A DNA stretch of 55,363 nt from Clostridium sp. (GTDB lineage Bacteria; Bacillota; Clostridia; Clostridiales; Clostridiaceae): assembly GCF_030532265.1 (NCBI RefSeq), contig NZ_JAUNLM010000011.1, positions 1-55,363 on the forward strand, in the 5' to 3' direction. Below the pieces are notes generated by a model, which worked only from the letters and a program-made list of their open reading frames with translations, was not told the origin of the DNA and searched no databases. Positions 25,825 through 35,257 of this stretch are shown piece by piece. The position numbers were made by a program, and so were the translations under genes. How positions within the stretch are numbered: the first letter of the stretch is position 1; every line of letters starts with the position of its first letter.

Positions 25825-27588
25825 ATGAAAACTATAGCATTGCTAGGGAACCCAAATGTCGGTAAAACTACTCTTTTTAATGCACTAACAGGCTCAAAAC
25901 AATACGTTGGTAACTGGCCAGGTGTTACTGTTGAAAAAAAAGAAGGTTATTTTGATGACTTAAAAATAGTAGATTTACCAGGTATTTATGCAATGGATAC
26001 TTTTTCTCACGAAGAAAAAGTTGCAAAAAAATTTTTAGAAGAAGATAATGTTGATGTTATATTAAACATTGTAGATGGATCTAATTTATCCAGAAATCTT
26101 TATTTAACGACTCAACTTAAGCAATTTAACAAGCCAATTGTACTTGCTATAAATATGATTGATGTAGTTAATAATAAAGGATATGAAATTGATTATAAAA
26201 TTTTATCAAAAGAATTAGGAGTTACTGTAATACCAATTATAGCTGCTAAAGGTGAAGGTATTGATTTAATAAAAGAAACATTAAATAGTAACGACTTTAT
26301 AAAAACTACTGATAATTCTAAGTTCAAATTTGAAAATGAAAAAGAAACATATACTTTTATAGAAAATATTTTACATAAATGTGTTAAAAAGAAAGATACA
26401 AATAAAAAAGATTTAACTGAAAAATTAGATAAAATATTCTTAAATCCATTTTTAGCTTATCCACTTTTTATATTAATAATGGCGTTCATGTTCCAATTCA
26501 CATTTTCATGGGTTGGACAACCTATTTCAGATTTGCTAGATGGATTTTTAAATGACTCACTTATTCCATGGTTGCATACAGTTTTAGCTTCTACATCTCC
26601 ATGGTTCCAATCTTTATTAGTAGACGGAATTGTTGGTGGTGTTGGTGGAATACTAGTTCTTCTTCCAGTAATACTTGCATTATTTATATGTATAACATTT
26701 TTAGAAGACAGTGGTTACATGGCAAGAGTTGCTTTCTTAATGGATAAATTCATGAGAAAAATGGGGCTTTCAGGTAAGGCATTTATTCCAATGATAGTTG
26801 GATTTGGATGTTCAGTTCCTGCTATAATGTCTGCAAGAACTCTTGAAAGCGAAAAAGATAGAAAACTTACAGCACTTCTTGTACCTCTTATGTCATGTAA
26901 TGCTAGACTTCCTGTATATGCATTATTTGCTTCAGTATTTTTCACTGAACATAGAGGATTAGTTGTTGCTTCATTATACTTGCTTGGAGTTATTATAGCA
27001 TTCTTAATTGGTATGCTATTTAAAAATACTATATTTAAAAAAGATGAAGAGCCATTTATAATCGAGTTACCTAATTATAAGGTTCCTCAACTTTCATCAA
27101 TTGCAAAACAAACTTATGATAAAGGTAAAGGCTTTATAAAGAAAGCTGGTACTATAATTTTTGCTATGAGTGTAGTTATTTGGTTCTTATCAAACTTCAA
27201 TTTACATGGAATGGTTGAAAGTGTTGATCAAAGTATACTTGAAGCTATAGGTTCATTTATAGCACCAATTTTTGCTCCTTTAGGATTTGGAAATTGGCAA
27301 TCATCAGTATCATTACTTAGTGGACTTTTAGCAAAAGAAACTGTTGTTTCTTCAATGGAAGTAATATTCAATGGTGACTTAAAGCTTATTTTACCTCAAT
27401 TCTTTACAGCAATTTCAGCATATTCATTCTTAATATTTACTTTATTATATGTACCTTGTGTATCAACTGTAGGTACTATGAAAAAAGAATATGGTACTAA
27501 ATTTACTATCTTCTCTGTTATATATCAATTAGTTCTTGCTTGGGTTGTAGCATTTATATTCTACAATGTGGCTTCCCTATTTGTTTAA
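25825..27588 (+). CDS. feoB: Ferrous iron transporter FeoB (locus 2)
   Basis: The 587-residue FeoB has the N-terminal GTPase motifs G1 GNPNVGKTT, G3 DLPGIYAMD and G4 NMID. Its membrane part has two Gate repeats with Cys motifs GFGCSVPAIMSARTLESEKDR and LMSCNARLPVY. It is about 80 residues shorter than the other FeoB of the window, mainly in the cytoplasmic segment after the G domain. ATG 25825 follows GGAGGGAC. A Cys-rich membrane peptide gene follows 16 bases downstream, as is usual for this FeoB clade. Fe(II) uptake is the expected role; a Mn(II) role cannot be excluded for one of two paralogues. Confidence 0.95.
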   Translation: MKTIALLGNPNVGKTTLFNALTGSKQYVGNWPGVTVEKKEGYFDDLKIVDLPGIYAMDTFSHEEKVAKKFLEEDNVDVILNIVDGSNLSRNLYLTTQLKQFNKPIVLAINMIDVVNNKGYEIDYKILSKELGVTVIPIIAAKGEGIDLIKETLNSNDFIKTTDNSKFKFENEKETYTFIENILHKCVKKKDTNKKDLTEKLDKIFLNPFLAYPLFILIMAFMFQFTFSWVGQPISDLLDGFLNDSLIPWLHTVLASTSPWFQSLLVDGIVGGVGGILVLLPVILALFICITFLEDSGYMARVAFLMDKFMRKMGLSGKAFIPMIVGFGCSVPAIMSARTLESEKDRKLTALLVPLMSCNARLPVYALFASVFFTEHRGLVVASLYLLGVIIAFLIGMLFKNTIFKKDEEPFIIELPNYKVPQLSSIAKQTYDKGKGFIKKAGTIIFAMSVVIWFLSNFNLHGMVESVDQSILEAIGSFIAPIFAPLGFGNWQSSVSLLSGLLAKETVVSSMEVIFNGDLKLILPQFFTAISAYSFLIFTLLYVPCVSTVGTMKKEYGTKFTIFSVIYQLVLAWVVAFIFYNVASLFV

Positions 27589-27604
27589 AGGTAAGGTGAT
27601 ATAA

Positions 27605-27736
27605 ATGGAAATTATTGTAACAATAGGAATTGCAGCTGTAGCTGCATATATAATATATAAAAATGTAAAAAAATCCTCAAAGGGTGAATGTAATTGTGGT
27701 TCTTGCCATAAGAAATGCCCTTCTAGGAAAAATTAA
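27605..27736 (+). CDS. FeoB-associated Cys-rich membrane protein (43 aa)
   Basis: This short gene encodes one membrane helix (MEIIVTIGIAAVAAYIIYKN) followed by a basic tail with CNCGSCHKKC. That layout is the FeoB-associated Cys-rich membrane protein family, always found next to feoB. The Cys cluster may handle Fe(II) at the exit of the transporter. ATG 27605 follows AAGGTGAT and lies 16 bases after the feoB stop. It is the last gene of feo locus 2, and a strong terminator begins at its stop codon. Confidence 0.9.
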   Translation: MEIIVTIGIAAVAAYIIYKNVKKSSKGECNCGSCHKKCPSRKN

Positions 27737-27767
27737 AAAAAGCTGCTTATATAAGCAGCTTTTTTAT
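27734..27767. terminator. Bidirectional terminator after feo locus 2
   Basis: AGCTGCTTATATAAGCAGCT (27741-27760) is a perfect palindrome flanked by A- and T-runs. It serves the convergent feo operon and the AI-2E-type permease gene. Confidence 0.9.
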
Positions 27768-27770
27768 TTT

Positions 27771-28889
27771 CTATAAGGAATCTATTAAATCATCTACATC
27801 TTCATGCTTTGATTTAAACTTATTAACTAATCTATCATAGTATATAGTTATTGTTGCTACTGTTGGTGATGCTAAAAGCATTCCTAAAGCTCCAAAAAAT
27901 CCGCCTCCAATAGTTACACCAAGTATTATCCAAAAAGGGCCTATACCAACCTTATTACCAACTAATTTAGGCTCTAAATACCAAGCATCAAATTGTTGAA
28001 CTGCTAATAAAAATATAAATACTATTATAGCTTTCATTGGAGATACAAAAACTTCTACTAAAGCACATACAACCATACCAACAAATGGTCCAAAATAAGG
28101 AATCATGTTAGTAAATCCAACAAATATTGCAAGTAATATTGCATATGGAACTTTTATTATCATAAGACCAATAAGAGAAATAAATCCTATTATTGTTGAA
28201 TCTATTGCTTTTACACCTATATATGTTCCAATCATTTGATTATATGTCTTAAATAAGTTAATTACAGTTATTCCCCATTTTTCTTTTAATACCATGATAA
28301 CTATTAATTTTATTTGTTTTATAAAGTTTTCTTTATCTAATAACAAGTAAATTGATATTAAAAGTCCAAATCCAATTTGAATTACTCCTGTTGTTATACT
28401 TAAAAGAGAACCTACTGCACCTTCCAATGCTGTAATTGCAACTCCACCTACCTTGGATGAAATACTAGTTAAAGTTTTCAATACTCCTGCATCTTGCATA
28501 AGTGCATAAAACTTATCATTTTGAAGTGCATTATTAACCCAACCTTGTACAGTATTAACATAGTCAGGTATTTCTTTTGTTATTGATATTATACTATCTA
28601 CTAAAGCTGGTATTCCGTAAAACCCTATTAAAAAAAGTACAATTAATATACATAAATAAGTAAGTCCTACAGCTGCACCTTTTTTTAATTTTAATTTCTT
28701 TTGAAAAAACTTCATTAAAGGATTTAAAATATAGGCAAATATTATTGCATAGAAAAACGGTGCCAATACAGATAATAACTTCTTAAAAATTGATAAATAA
28801 ACATCATAATTATCAACAATCTTATAACCTATAATAGCTATAATAGCTATTATCAATACATTTTTATATATAGAGTTTCTTCTATTCAT
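27771..28889 (-). CDS. AI-2E family transporter
   Basis: The 372-residue membrane protein has about eight hydrophobic segments and the family's C-terminal signature FDAWYLEPKLVGNKVGIGPFWIILGVTIGGG...GMLLASP. An early Gly/Pro-rich stretch LSVLAPFFYAIIFAYILNP and NMIPYFGPFVG also match. Members of this group (formerly UPF0118/PerM) include autoinducer-2 exporters and Na+/H+ antiporters, so the substrate here is open. The C-terminal ~20 residues are charged and cytoplasmic. ATG 28889 follows GAGGTGAAG. The gene is alone. Confidence 0.88.
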   Translation of the reverse strand: MNRRNSIYKNVLIIAIIAIIGYKIVDNYDVYLSIFKKLLSVLAPFFYAIIFAYILNPLMKFFQKKLKLKKGAAVGLTYLCILIVLFLIGFYGIPALVDSIISITKEIPDYVNTVQGWVNNALQNDKFYALMQDAGVLKTLTSISSKVGGVAITALEGAVGSLLSITTGVIQIGFGLLISIYLLLDKENFIKQIKLIVIMVLKEKWGITVINLFKTYNQMIGTYIGVKAIDSTIIGFISLIGLMIIKVPYAILLAIFVGFTNMIPYFGPFVGMVVCALVEVFVSPMKAIIVFIFLLAVQQFDAWYLEPKLVGNKVGIGPFWIILGVTIGGGFFGALGMLLASPTVATITIYYDRLVNKFKSKHEDVDDLIDSL

Positions 28890-29033
28890 CTACTTCACCT
28901 CCATTTTTACTAATATTAAATTACTAACATTAAATATTTTAAATTATATCACATTTTATATTTAAAATTCTTAAATAAAAAGAAACTTTACATATATAGA
29001 AAACATTATTAAAACTATTTTAAATACTTTTAT

Positions 29034-29068
29034 AAAAAAACTAGGAAACACATAATGAATCCTAGTTT
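29034..29068 (-). terminator. Terminator of argS
   Basis: On the minus strand AAACTAGGA (29060-29068) pairs with TCCTAGTTT (29038-29046) and is followed by a T-run. Confidence 0.85.
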
Positions 29069-29079
29069 CTTAATATTTA

Positions 29080-30774
29080 TTACATTTTATCTACAACATC
29101 TATACCTAATAGAGCTAAGCCATTTTTAATAACTTGTAAACTTGCTTTAACTAAGCTAAGTCTTGCTTTCTTAAGCTCTTCATCTTCTAAATTTAATACT
29201 GAATGAGCATTATAGAATTTGTTAAATAATTTCGCTACATCTATTACATATCTTGTAATAACTGATGGTTCAAGTTTTTCTACTGCTGAGTGTATATTTT
29301 TCTTAAAGTTTTCTAATGCTTTTATTAATTCAAATTCTTCTTTTGAATTTAATTTACTGTAATCAACATTAGTTAAATCAATATCCCCAGCTCTTTCTAA
29401 TATACTATTTCCTCTTGCATATGAATATTGAACATATGGACCAGTTTCCCCTTCAAATGAAAGTATTTCTTTCCAATCAAATATAATATCTTTTTCTCTT
29501 GAATTTTTAAGATAAGTAAATACAACTGCTCCAATACCAATTTTCTTAGCAACTTCTTCTTTATTTTCTAAATCTGGATTTTTTTCATTTATAACTTCTA
29601 AAGTTTTAGCTACAGCTTCATTTAATAATTCATCTAAAAGAATTACTTTACCTTTTCTTGTTGACATTCCACCATCTTTAAACTTAACTAATCCAAAGCC
29701 TACATGCACGCAGTCATTAGCCCAATCCTTTCCAGCAAGTTCTAATACTTTAAAGAATTGTTTAAAGTGTAATGCTTGTGGTGTTCCAACTACATATATT
29801 GATTTATAGAAGTCATAAGTATTCTTTCTATAGTTTGCAGCTGCTAAGTCTCTTGTTGCATATATAGTAGCTCCATCACCTTTTAATATTATACATGGTG
29901 GCATATTATATTCATCAAGCATAACAACTTGAGCTCCATTACTCTCAGTAAGTAAATTTTTATCTCTTAATTCATCGATTATAACTTGCATCTTATCATT
30001 ATAGAATGCTTCACCTGCTAATGAATCAAATTTTATTCCTAAAAGATCGTATACTCTATTAAACTCTTTTAAGCTTAATTCTCTAAATCTTTCCCAAAGT
30101 GCTGTTTCTTCTGGTTCACCATCTTCTAGTCTCTTAAAGTGCATTCTTCCTTCGTCAACTAATGCTGGATTTTTTTCTGCTTCATCATGGAATTTAACAT
30201 ATATTCTTAATAATTCTCCTATTGGATCTTTTTCTAAAGCTTCTTCATCAACCCATCTATTATAAGCAGCTATAAGTTTACCAAACTGAGTACCCCAGTC
30301 TCCTAAGTGATTTATTCCAACTACATTGTAGCCTTCTTCTTGGAATAACTTATAAAGTGAATTACCTATTGAAGTTGAAAAAAGGTGTCCTACGTGGAAA
30401 GGTTTTGCTATATTTGGTGATGAATATTCAACACATACAGTTTTTCCTTCTCCAATCTTTGAACTTCCATATTTATCGCCTTCTTTTAATACAGTTTCAA
30501 TTGTAGATTTAGTGAATGCAGCCTTATCTACAAAGAAGTTAACATATGGTCCTAAATTTGTTATTTTTTCAAAACCTTCTTTATCTAAATTTGAAGCTAA
30601 TTCTTCAGCTATCATATTTGGAGCTTTTCTCATAACCTTTGCTAATTGAAAGCAAGGAAAAGCATAATCTCCCATTTCTGGCTTTGGTGGTGTTTCTATA
30701 AGTTTTTTTATTGTTTCTACATCTAAATCTACATGTTTGCTAATTAATTCTGCTATTATTTGTTTGTAATCCAT
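29080..30774 (-). CDS. argS: Arginyl-tRNA synthetase
   Basis: The 564-residue class I synthetase charges tRNA-Arg. It shows the N-terminal tRNA-contact domain (residues ~1-110), the HIGH-type motif in [16 protein letters not shown], the Arg-specific [10 protein letters not shown], the KMSKS-like MSTRKGK, and an anticodon-binding alpha-helical C-terminus ending in [15 protein letters not shown], normal for the family. ATG 30774 follows AGGAGGATTAGAAA. A T-box riboswitch (30807-31068) precedes it, so expression should rise when tRNA-Arg is uncharged. Confidence 0.97.
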   Translation of the reverse strand: MDYKQIIAELISKHVDLDVETIKKLIETPPKPEMGDYAFPCFQLAKVMRKAPNMIAEELASNLDKEGFEKITNLGPYVNFFVDKAAFTKSTIETVLKEGDKYGSSKIGEGKTVCVEYSSPNIAKPFHVGHLFSTSIGNSLYKLFQEEGYNVVGINHLGDWGTQFGKLIAAYNRWVDEEALEKDPIGELLRIYVKFHDEAEKNPALVDEGRMHFKRLEDGEPEETALWERFRELSLKEFNRVYDLLGIKFDSLAGEAFYNDKMQVIIDELRDKNLLTESNGAQVVMLDEYNMPPCIILKGDGATIYATRDLAAANYRKNTYDFYKSIYVVGTPQALHFKQFFKVLELAGKDWANDCVHVGFGLVKFKDGGMSTRKGKVILLDELLNEAVAKTLEVINEKNPDLENKEEVAKKIGIGAVVFTYLKNSREKDIIFDWKEILSFEGETGPYVQYSYARGNSILERAGDIDLTNVDYSKLNSKEEFELIKALENFKKNIHSAVEKLEPSVITRYVIDVAKLFNKFYNAHSVLNLEDEELKKARLSLVKASLQVIKNGLALLGIDVVDKM

Positions 30775-30806
30775 TTTCTAATCCTCCTTAATATTTTCCG
30801 TAAAAT

Positions 30807-31068
30807 ATAAAAACCGCCTCTTATATAAAATAAGAGACGGAATAATATCATAAATTTCCGCGGTACCACTCTTTTTGCACAAAGTAATGCCACTCTTTTT
30901 TGTTAACGCAAATGATTTAAATTTGCGGCACTCCCTACTCATTTCAGGCGCTTCTCCAAGGCTCTCTTCAAGTAATCTATCTATAAGGCTTACACCAAAC
31001 TCCTTATTCGCTAAAAAGAATTAATTACCCTACTCTCCTCTTCATAGAATTTATATTTTACTTTCTTT
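30807..31068 (-). ncRNA. T-box: T-box riboswitch of argS
   Basis: The leader contains the T-box sequence AGTGGTACCGCGG (minus strand of 30858-30870), followed by the terminator hairpin CCGTCTCTTA...TAAGAGGCGG (30814-30840) and a T-run. The stem I region has GGTGTAAGCC and AGAGAGCCTTGGAG, typical of the apical loop and the specifier region. AGA codons, matching Arg, lie in TTGAAGAGAGCC, but I cannot fix the specifier register by eye. Uncharged tRNA should pair with the TGGT-type bulge and stabilise the antiterminator. Confidence 0.93.
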
Positions 31069-31074
31069 CATTAT

Positions 31075-31104
31075 ATTATACATATATAATTGTAATAATG
31101 TCAA
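31075..31104 (-). promoter_or_regulatory. Sigma-A promoter of the argS T-box leader
   Basis: On the minus strand TTGACA (31099-31104) and TATAAT (31075-31080) are 18 bases apart, with TG just before the -10 box. Confidence 0.8.
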
Positions 31105-31201
31105 CAAATAGTTAAATATTATTATATATAACATATAATAAAAAAATGTTGTATAATGTATACTATATAAATATTTAAATCTTATTTTTAAGGAGTTTAT
31201 T

Positions 31202-32713
31202 ATGAGAAGAATTGGTGTTATTGAAATAGGCGCTAACTCAGTTACTTTAACATTAAACGAAGTTGAAGACGATGGTTATTTTAGACCGATTGATGAACTA
31301 AATACATCAATTAGACTGTGCCAAGATTTAGTATATGGAGATAAGTTATCACCTGATAAATTAAATACTGCTTTATCAACTTTAAGAACATTTAAGTCTA
31401 TGTGCAAAATATCATGTGCCGAAAAAATAATTGCTATTGCTACTGAAGATTATAGAAATGCTTCAAATAGCTCTATGTTATTTAAATTAATAAAGGATGA
31501 ATTAGGTATAGATATAACTGTATTAGATATAGAAAAAGAAATATATTTTAATTTCTTAGGTGTTTCAAATACAACTTACTTCGATAATTATCTTTTAGTT
31601 GATATAGAAGGATTATCAACTCATTTAGCTTGGGTTAAAGATGGCGAAATTAAAAATTGTTATTCACTTCCTGTAGGTACTTTAAACCTTACATATGAAT
31701 ATGAATTACAAGATAGAATATTAAATAATAATATTGAAAATGCAAAAAGTAAAATTATATCATGCTTAAAAGAATGTACTTGGATTAAATATTGCGATTC
31801 CCCTTCTATAGTTGGTGTAGGTGGTACTATTAAATGCCTTAGTAAAATAGACAGGTCTAGAAAACGCTATCCCCTTGATATAGAACATAATTATAATTTA
31901 AATGATATAGATGTTCAAGAAATATATAACTTATTAAAATGCAAATGTCTAAAGCAACGTTATCAAGTTTATGGGTTACCTAACGAACGTGCTGATATAA
32001 TGGTTGCAGGACTTTGTATATTAAATAATATACAAAAGTATAGTGGAATTACAAATCTAGTAACTTCATCTAAAGGACTTAGCGAAGGTATTATGTATAA
32101 ATATATAGATGAACATTATGACTATGAAAAAGATATGCTTACATTTAGTTTAAAAGGAATAATGAATAAACTTAATATAAATAAAAATCATGCAAAAAAT
32201 GTTTATAACCTTGCAATGAATTTATTCGAAAATTTAAGACCAATTCATAAACTAAATGATAATTATAAAAAAATATTAAAAACTGCAGCATTATTACATG
32301 ATTGTGGTATAAGCATAGATTATTATAATCATCATAAGCATAGCTTTTATGTTATATTAAATTCATCTATAAATGGTCTAAGCCATAAAGATTTATTGAT
32401 AAGTGCTACTGTTGCTGCATCTCATAGAAATAATTCTTATCATATTCCTTATCCACAATTTAGTTCTATTATAAATAGAATAGATATTAATGCAATAGAA
32501 TATTTAGGTTCTATAATAAAAATTTCTGAAAGTTTAGATAGAAGCTTAGGTGGGGCTGTTAAAGAATTAATCGTAGATATTTTACCTGAAACAGTTGTAA
32601 TTAAATTAAAATCACCATTAGATTTAGAATTAGAAATTCGACAAGCAATGAGAAGCTCATATTCATTCAAACAAATATATGGAAAAGATTTATCAATTGA
32701 AAAAATAGATTAA
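31202..32713 (+). CDS. Ppx/GppA-like protein with HD domain and altered active-site loops
   Basis: The 503-residue protein has an N-terminal Ppx/GppA actin-like phosphatase fold (residues ~1-300) and a C-terminal HD domain (ALLHDCGISIDYYNHHKHSFYVI). The family normally degrades polyphosphate or pppGpp. Here the first loop reads IEIGANSV, with Glu8 for the usual Asp. The second, normally DIGGGST, reads DIEGLST (residues 134-140), so two phosphate-loop glycines are lost. The later GVGGTIKCL is kept. Phosphatase activity of the Ppx part may be lost or changed, while HD histidines and Asp are present. Start ATG 31202 follows AAGGAG. It is divergent from argS and monocistronic. Confidence 0.8.
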   Translation: MRRIGVIEIGANSVTLTLNEVEDDGYFRPIDELNTSIRLCQDLVYGDKLSPDKLNTALSTLRTFKSMCKISCAEKIIAIATEDYRNASNSSMLFKLIKDELGIDITVLDIEKEIYFNFLGVSNTTYFDNYLLVDIEGLSTHLAWVKDGEIKNCYSLPVGTLNLTYEYELQDRILNNNIENAKSKIISCLKECTWIKYCDSPSIVGVGGTIKCLSKIDRSRKRYPLDIEHNYNLNDIDVQEIYNLLKCKCLKQRYQVYGLPNERADIMVAGLCILNNIQKYSGITNLVTSSKGLSEGIMYKYIDEHYDYEKDMLTFSLKGIMNKLNINKNHAKNVYNLAMNLFENLRPIHKLNDNYKKILKTAALLHDCGISIDYYNHHKHSFYVILNSSINGLSHKDLLISATVAASHRNNSYHIPYPQFSSIINRIDINAIEYLGSIIKISESLDRSLGGAVKELIVDILPETVVIKLKSPLDLELEIRQAMRSSYSFKQIYGKDLSIEKID

Positions 32714-32716
32714 TGA

Positions 32717-32755
32717 AAAACAGTTAGCAATTAAAACATTGCTAACTGTTTTTTT
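32717..32755. terminator. Bidirectional terminator
   Basis: AACAGTTAGCAA (32719-32730) pairs with TTGCTAACTGTT (32739-32750), flanked by A- and T-runs, between the convergent Ppx-like and M50 genes. Confidence 0.9.
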
Positions 32756-33398
32756 AAAAAAATAATCCAAATATACTTCCTACAATACTTGATAATAAAT
32801 TCATTATTAGATTTGCTGGTATTTTAATTATAGGGCCAGCTAAAAATATTACTGCTAAAAATATTACAAATTGATATCTATATATACTATCTGATATTTT
32901 ATAAAAATGTTTAGGACTTATATCTCTAAGTATACTAAATCCATCTAAACCTGGTAATGGCAATAAATTAAAAACAAATAATATTACATTTATTCCTACT
33001 ATTTGTGATGCCATACTAAATAAAACTGAAAATAATGTTCCTTCTAATACTCCTGAAGTTCCTAAAATAAATATTAACGTATAAAGGACCATTCCAAAGA
33101 ATGCTACTATTAAATTTGCAATAGGACCAGCTAAGCTTACCTTCAAATCATCTTTATAATAATTTTTAAAAGCTGATGGATTAACTTGTACAGGTTTAGC
33201 CCAACCTATTCCGAAAAATAATATACATAAAGTACCTATAGGATCTAAGTGAGCAATTGGATTTAAAGTAAGTCTCCCCTGAAATCTTGGTGTTTTATCT
33301 CCAAGTCTATCTGCCATTTTAGCATGAGCATATTCATGAAAAGTAAATCCTATAAGTATAGCAGGTAACATTAATATTTTACCTAATAAAAATTCCAT
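32754..33398 (-). CDS. Site-2 protease family (M50) membrane metalloprotease
   Basis: This 214-residue integral membrane protein has the zinc-binding HEYAHAKMADRLGD near residue 22 and the third-ligand motif NLLPLPGLDGF. It is the compact YwhC/FtsH-independent type of M50 protease without a PDZ domain. Four to five hydrophobic segments carry the active site inside the membrane. Substrates are unknown; such enzymes cleave membrane-bound regulators or signal-peptide remnants. ATG 33398 follows AAAGGAGA. A TATAAT-like element (near 33430) downstream of the LCP terminator may be its promoter. Confidence 0.9.
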   Translation of the reverse strand: MEFLLGKILMLPAILIGFTFHEYAHAKMADRLGDKTPRFQGRLTLNPIAHLDPIGTLCILFFGIGWAKPVQVNPSAFKNYYKDDLKVSLAGPIANLIVAFFGMVLYTLIFILGTSGVLEGTLFSVLFSMASQIVGINVILFVFNLLPLPGLDGFSILRDISPKHFYKISDSIYRYQFVIFLAVIFLAGPIIKIPANLIMNLLSSIVGSIFGLFF

Positions 33399-33436
33399 TT
33401 AAAATTCTCCTTTTCCATTTTATAGTATTATAACAT

Positions 33437-33468
33437 AAAACACAGCTTTTAAAAATAAGCTGTGTTTT
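33437..33468 (-). terminator. Terminator of the LCP gene
   Basis: AAAACACAGCTT (33437-33448) pairs with AAGCTGTGTTTT (33457-33468). On the minus strand the stem itself ends in four T. Confidence 0.7.
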
Positions 33469-33495
33469 GTTTATTATAAAGTTATTTTATTAATT

Positions 33496-35007
33496 TTATA
33501 TATGTTTTTGTGTATTTGATACTTTATCTGAATTCTGATCGTTTGTTCCATTTCCTAAGCCTGATTCGTTTCCTGAATTAGGCTTATTTCCTGATTCTAC
33601 ATTACTACCTGATCCTGTATTGTTATTATTATTATTATGATTTGTATTATTTCCAGGATTCTTATCTGTATTTGTTTGATTATTACTATTAGTATTACCA
33701 CTTCCTGAAGTTGAACCACTTGATGGTTTCTTATTTGGAGTTGTTCCGGAATTAGTATTTCCTGAAGTTGAACCACTTGATGGTTTCTTATTTGTATTTG
33801 AATTTGTACTTGGCTTTTTGTTGTGATTTATTGAACTATTTGAATTCCCACTTCCACTACCAGTATTATTATTTGGTTTTATTTCTGTTTTTGAATTACT
33901 AATAGGTGGAATGTAATCTTCATCTTTTTCTTGAAGTGGTCCATTATCTTTAATATGCTCTTCATTAGCTCCCATATATTGTTCAAGTTTAGATTTCCAC
34001 TTTTCTATATTATAACTATCTTTTGTTGGCTTTTTATTATTAAATATAAAATCATCCATAATCTTTGAACATTGTTCTTTATCTATAATTAAAACCCAAC
34101 CTTTATCTTTATAAAGTCCTCCCCATGAAATATCATCACTTACAGGGATTCTTAATTGTTCAAATGTAAGGCTTGGAAACTTAGAAACAGTGTATGCATA
34201 ATTTAATATCATCGCTGGTTCTATATTTGTTTTTACATATGGTAATAACTCACCCATAACTGATGGATATTTAATAACACTTAAATCCTTAAATTTCTGT
34301 GTTACTAAATCTATTACCCTTCTTTGCCTTTCTGTTCTTTCATAGTCCCCATCTCCAACTTTTCTTATTCTAGCATAAGCTAAAGCCTGTTGACCATCTA
34401 AATGTTGCATTCCTGGTTTTTCTATTTTTGGAGATTTAACCTTTTCGTATTCTCCAATAAACTTATTTAATTCTTTTATTTCATAATCGTGTACATCTAC
34501 ATCAATACCTCCAACAGCGTTAATTATTGATGTAAAACCATTAAAGTTAACCATTACATATTTATTTAATGATAAATTAAAATTTTCCTTTATTGTCTTC
34601 ATTAGTAAATCTGGTCCACCAAATGCTAATGCAGCATTTATTTTTTGCTCTCCATGTCCCGGTATGTTTACTAAAGTATCTCTCATAATTGAAGTAAGTT
34701 TTAATTTTTTATTATTATTATCAATTGTTGCAATAATAATAGCATCTGCTCTTGCAGCCTCATTTAATTTACGAGCATCAGTTCCTATAAGTAATATATT
34801 TGTTATTCCTGGTTGCTCCTCATAAGTCACTTCTTCTCCACTAGTATTTCCTTGATATATATGACCTCTTATATACATATAAGTTCCACCAATACCTAGA
34901 ATAATAAGAAGAAAGACAATTCCAACTGAAAGCAATATTTTTTTCTTTTTAGGCATTTTCTTTTTTTCAGTAGAATTTGTTTTTTTCTTATCTCCCTTTT
35001 GTTGCAT
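33496..35007 (-). CDS. LytR-CpsA-Psr (LCP) family cell-wall ligase with low-complexity tail
   Basis: The 503-residue protein has a basic N-terminus, one membrane helix (residues ~27-48) and an extracellular LCP domain (~68-290). The LCP core is seen in ITNILLIGTDARK, ARADAIIIATID, SIMRDTLVNIPGHGEQKINAALAFGG and LAYARIRKVGDGDYERTERQRRVI. Asp and Arg residues that bind the polyprenyl diphosphate are present. LCP enzymes transfer wall polymers from undecaprenyl carriers to peptidoglycan. The last ~140 residues are a Ser/Asn/Gly/Thr/Lys-rich linker, unusually long for the family. UppP, elsewhere in this window, recycles the same lipid carrier. ATG 35007 follows GGGAGGTAAA. Confidence 0.92.
   Translation of the reverse strand: MQQKGDKKKTNSTEKKKMPKKKKILLSVGIVFLLIILGIGGTYMYIRGHIYQGNTSGEEVTYEEQPGITNILLIGTDARKLNEAARADAIIIATIDNNNKKLKLTSIMRDTLVNIPGHGEQKINAALAFGGPDLLMKTIKENFNLSLNKYVMVNFNGFTSIINAVGGIDVDVHDYEIKELNKFIGEYEKVKSPKIEKPGMQHLDGQQALAYARIRKVGDGDYERTERQRRVIDLVTQKFKDLSVIKYPSVMGELLPYVKTNIEPAMILNYAYTVSKFPSLTFEQLRIPVSDDISWGGLYKDKGWVLIIDKEQCSKIMDDFIFNNKKPTKDSYNIEKWKSKLEQYMGANEEHIKDNGPLQEKDEDYIPPISNSKTEIKPNNNTGSGSGNSNSSINHNKKPSTNSNTNKKPSSGSTSGNTNSGTTPNKKPSSGSTSGSGNTNSNNQTNTDKNPGNNTNHNNNNNNTGSGSNVESGNKPNSGNESGLGNGTNDQNSDKVSNTQKHI
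33702..33794. repeat. Imperfect tandem repeat within the LCP tail
   Basis: An identical 36-base segment, beginning TTCCTGAAGTTGAACC, occurs at 33702-33737 and 33759-33794, a 57-base (19-codon) period. It encodes the NKKPSSGSTSGN type of repeat in the low-complexity tail and may change copy number between strains. Confidence 0.8.
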
Positions 35008-35257
35008 ATTTTACCTCCCTAATAAATTTAAGAATTTTTATTAAACATAATTTTTATTAAATTAACATTTTGTTAAATTCAGTTAACTAATAACATTATA
35101 ATAGACTTTTTGACATAAAACCAGTATATTCGAACTTATAAAATTACAAATTCATTACATTTTATATATTTTTATTACATTTTAAGTTATTTTTTATTAT
35201 TTTGGCCACTTTTTGTCTATAATATAGATTATTAATAAAATTTTCTTGGAGGAAATT

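Noticed and set aside
33520-33920. CRISPR-like or mobile repeat array
   Set aside because: The repeats are in-frame low-complexity codons of the LCP tail, with no regular spacer and no cas genes.
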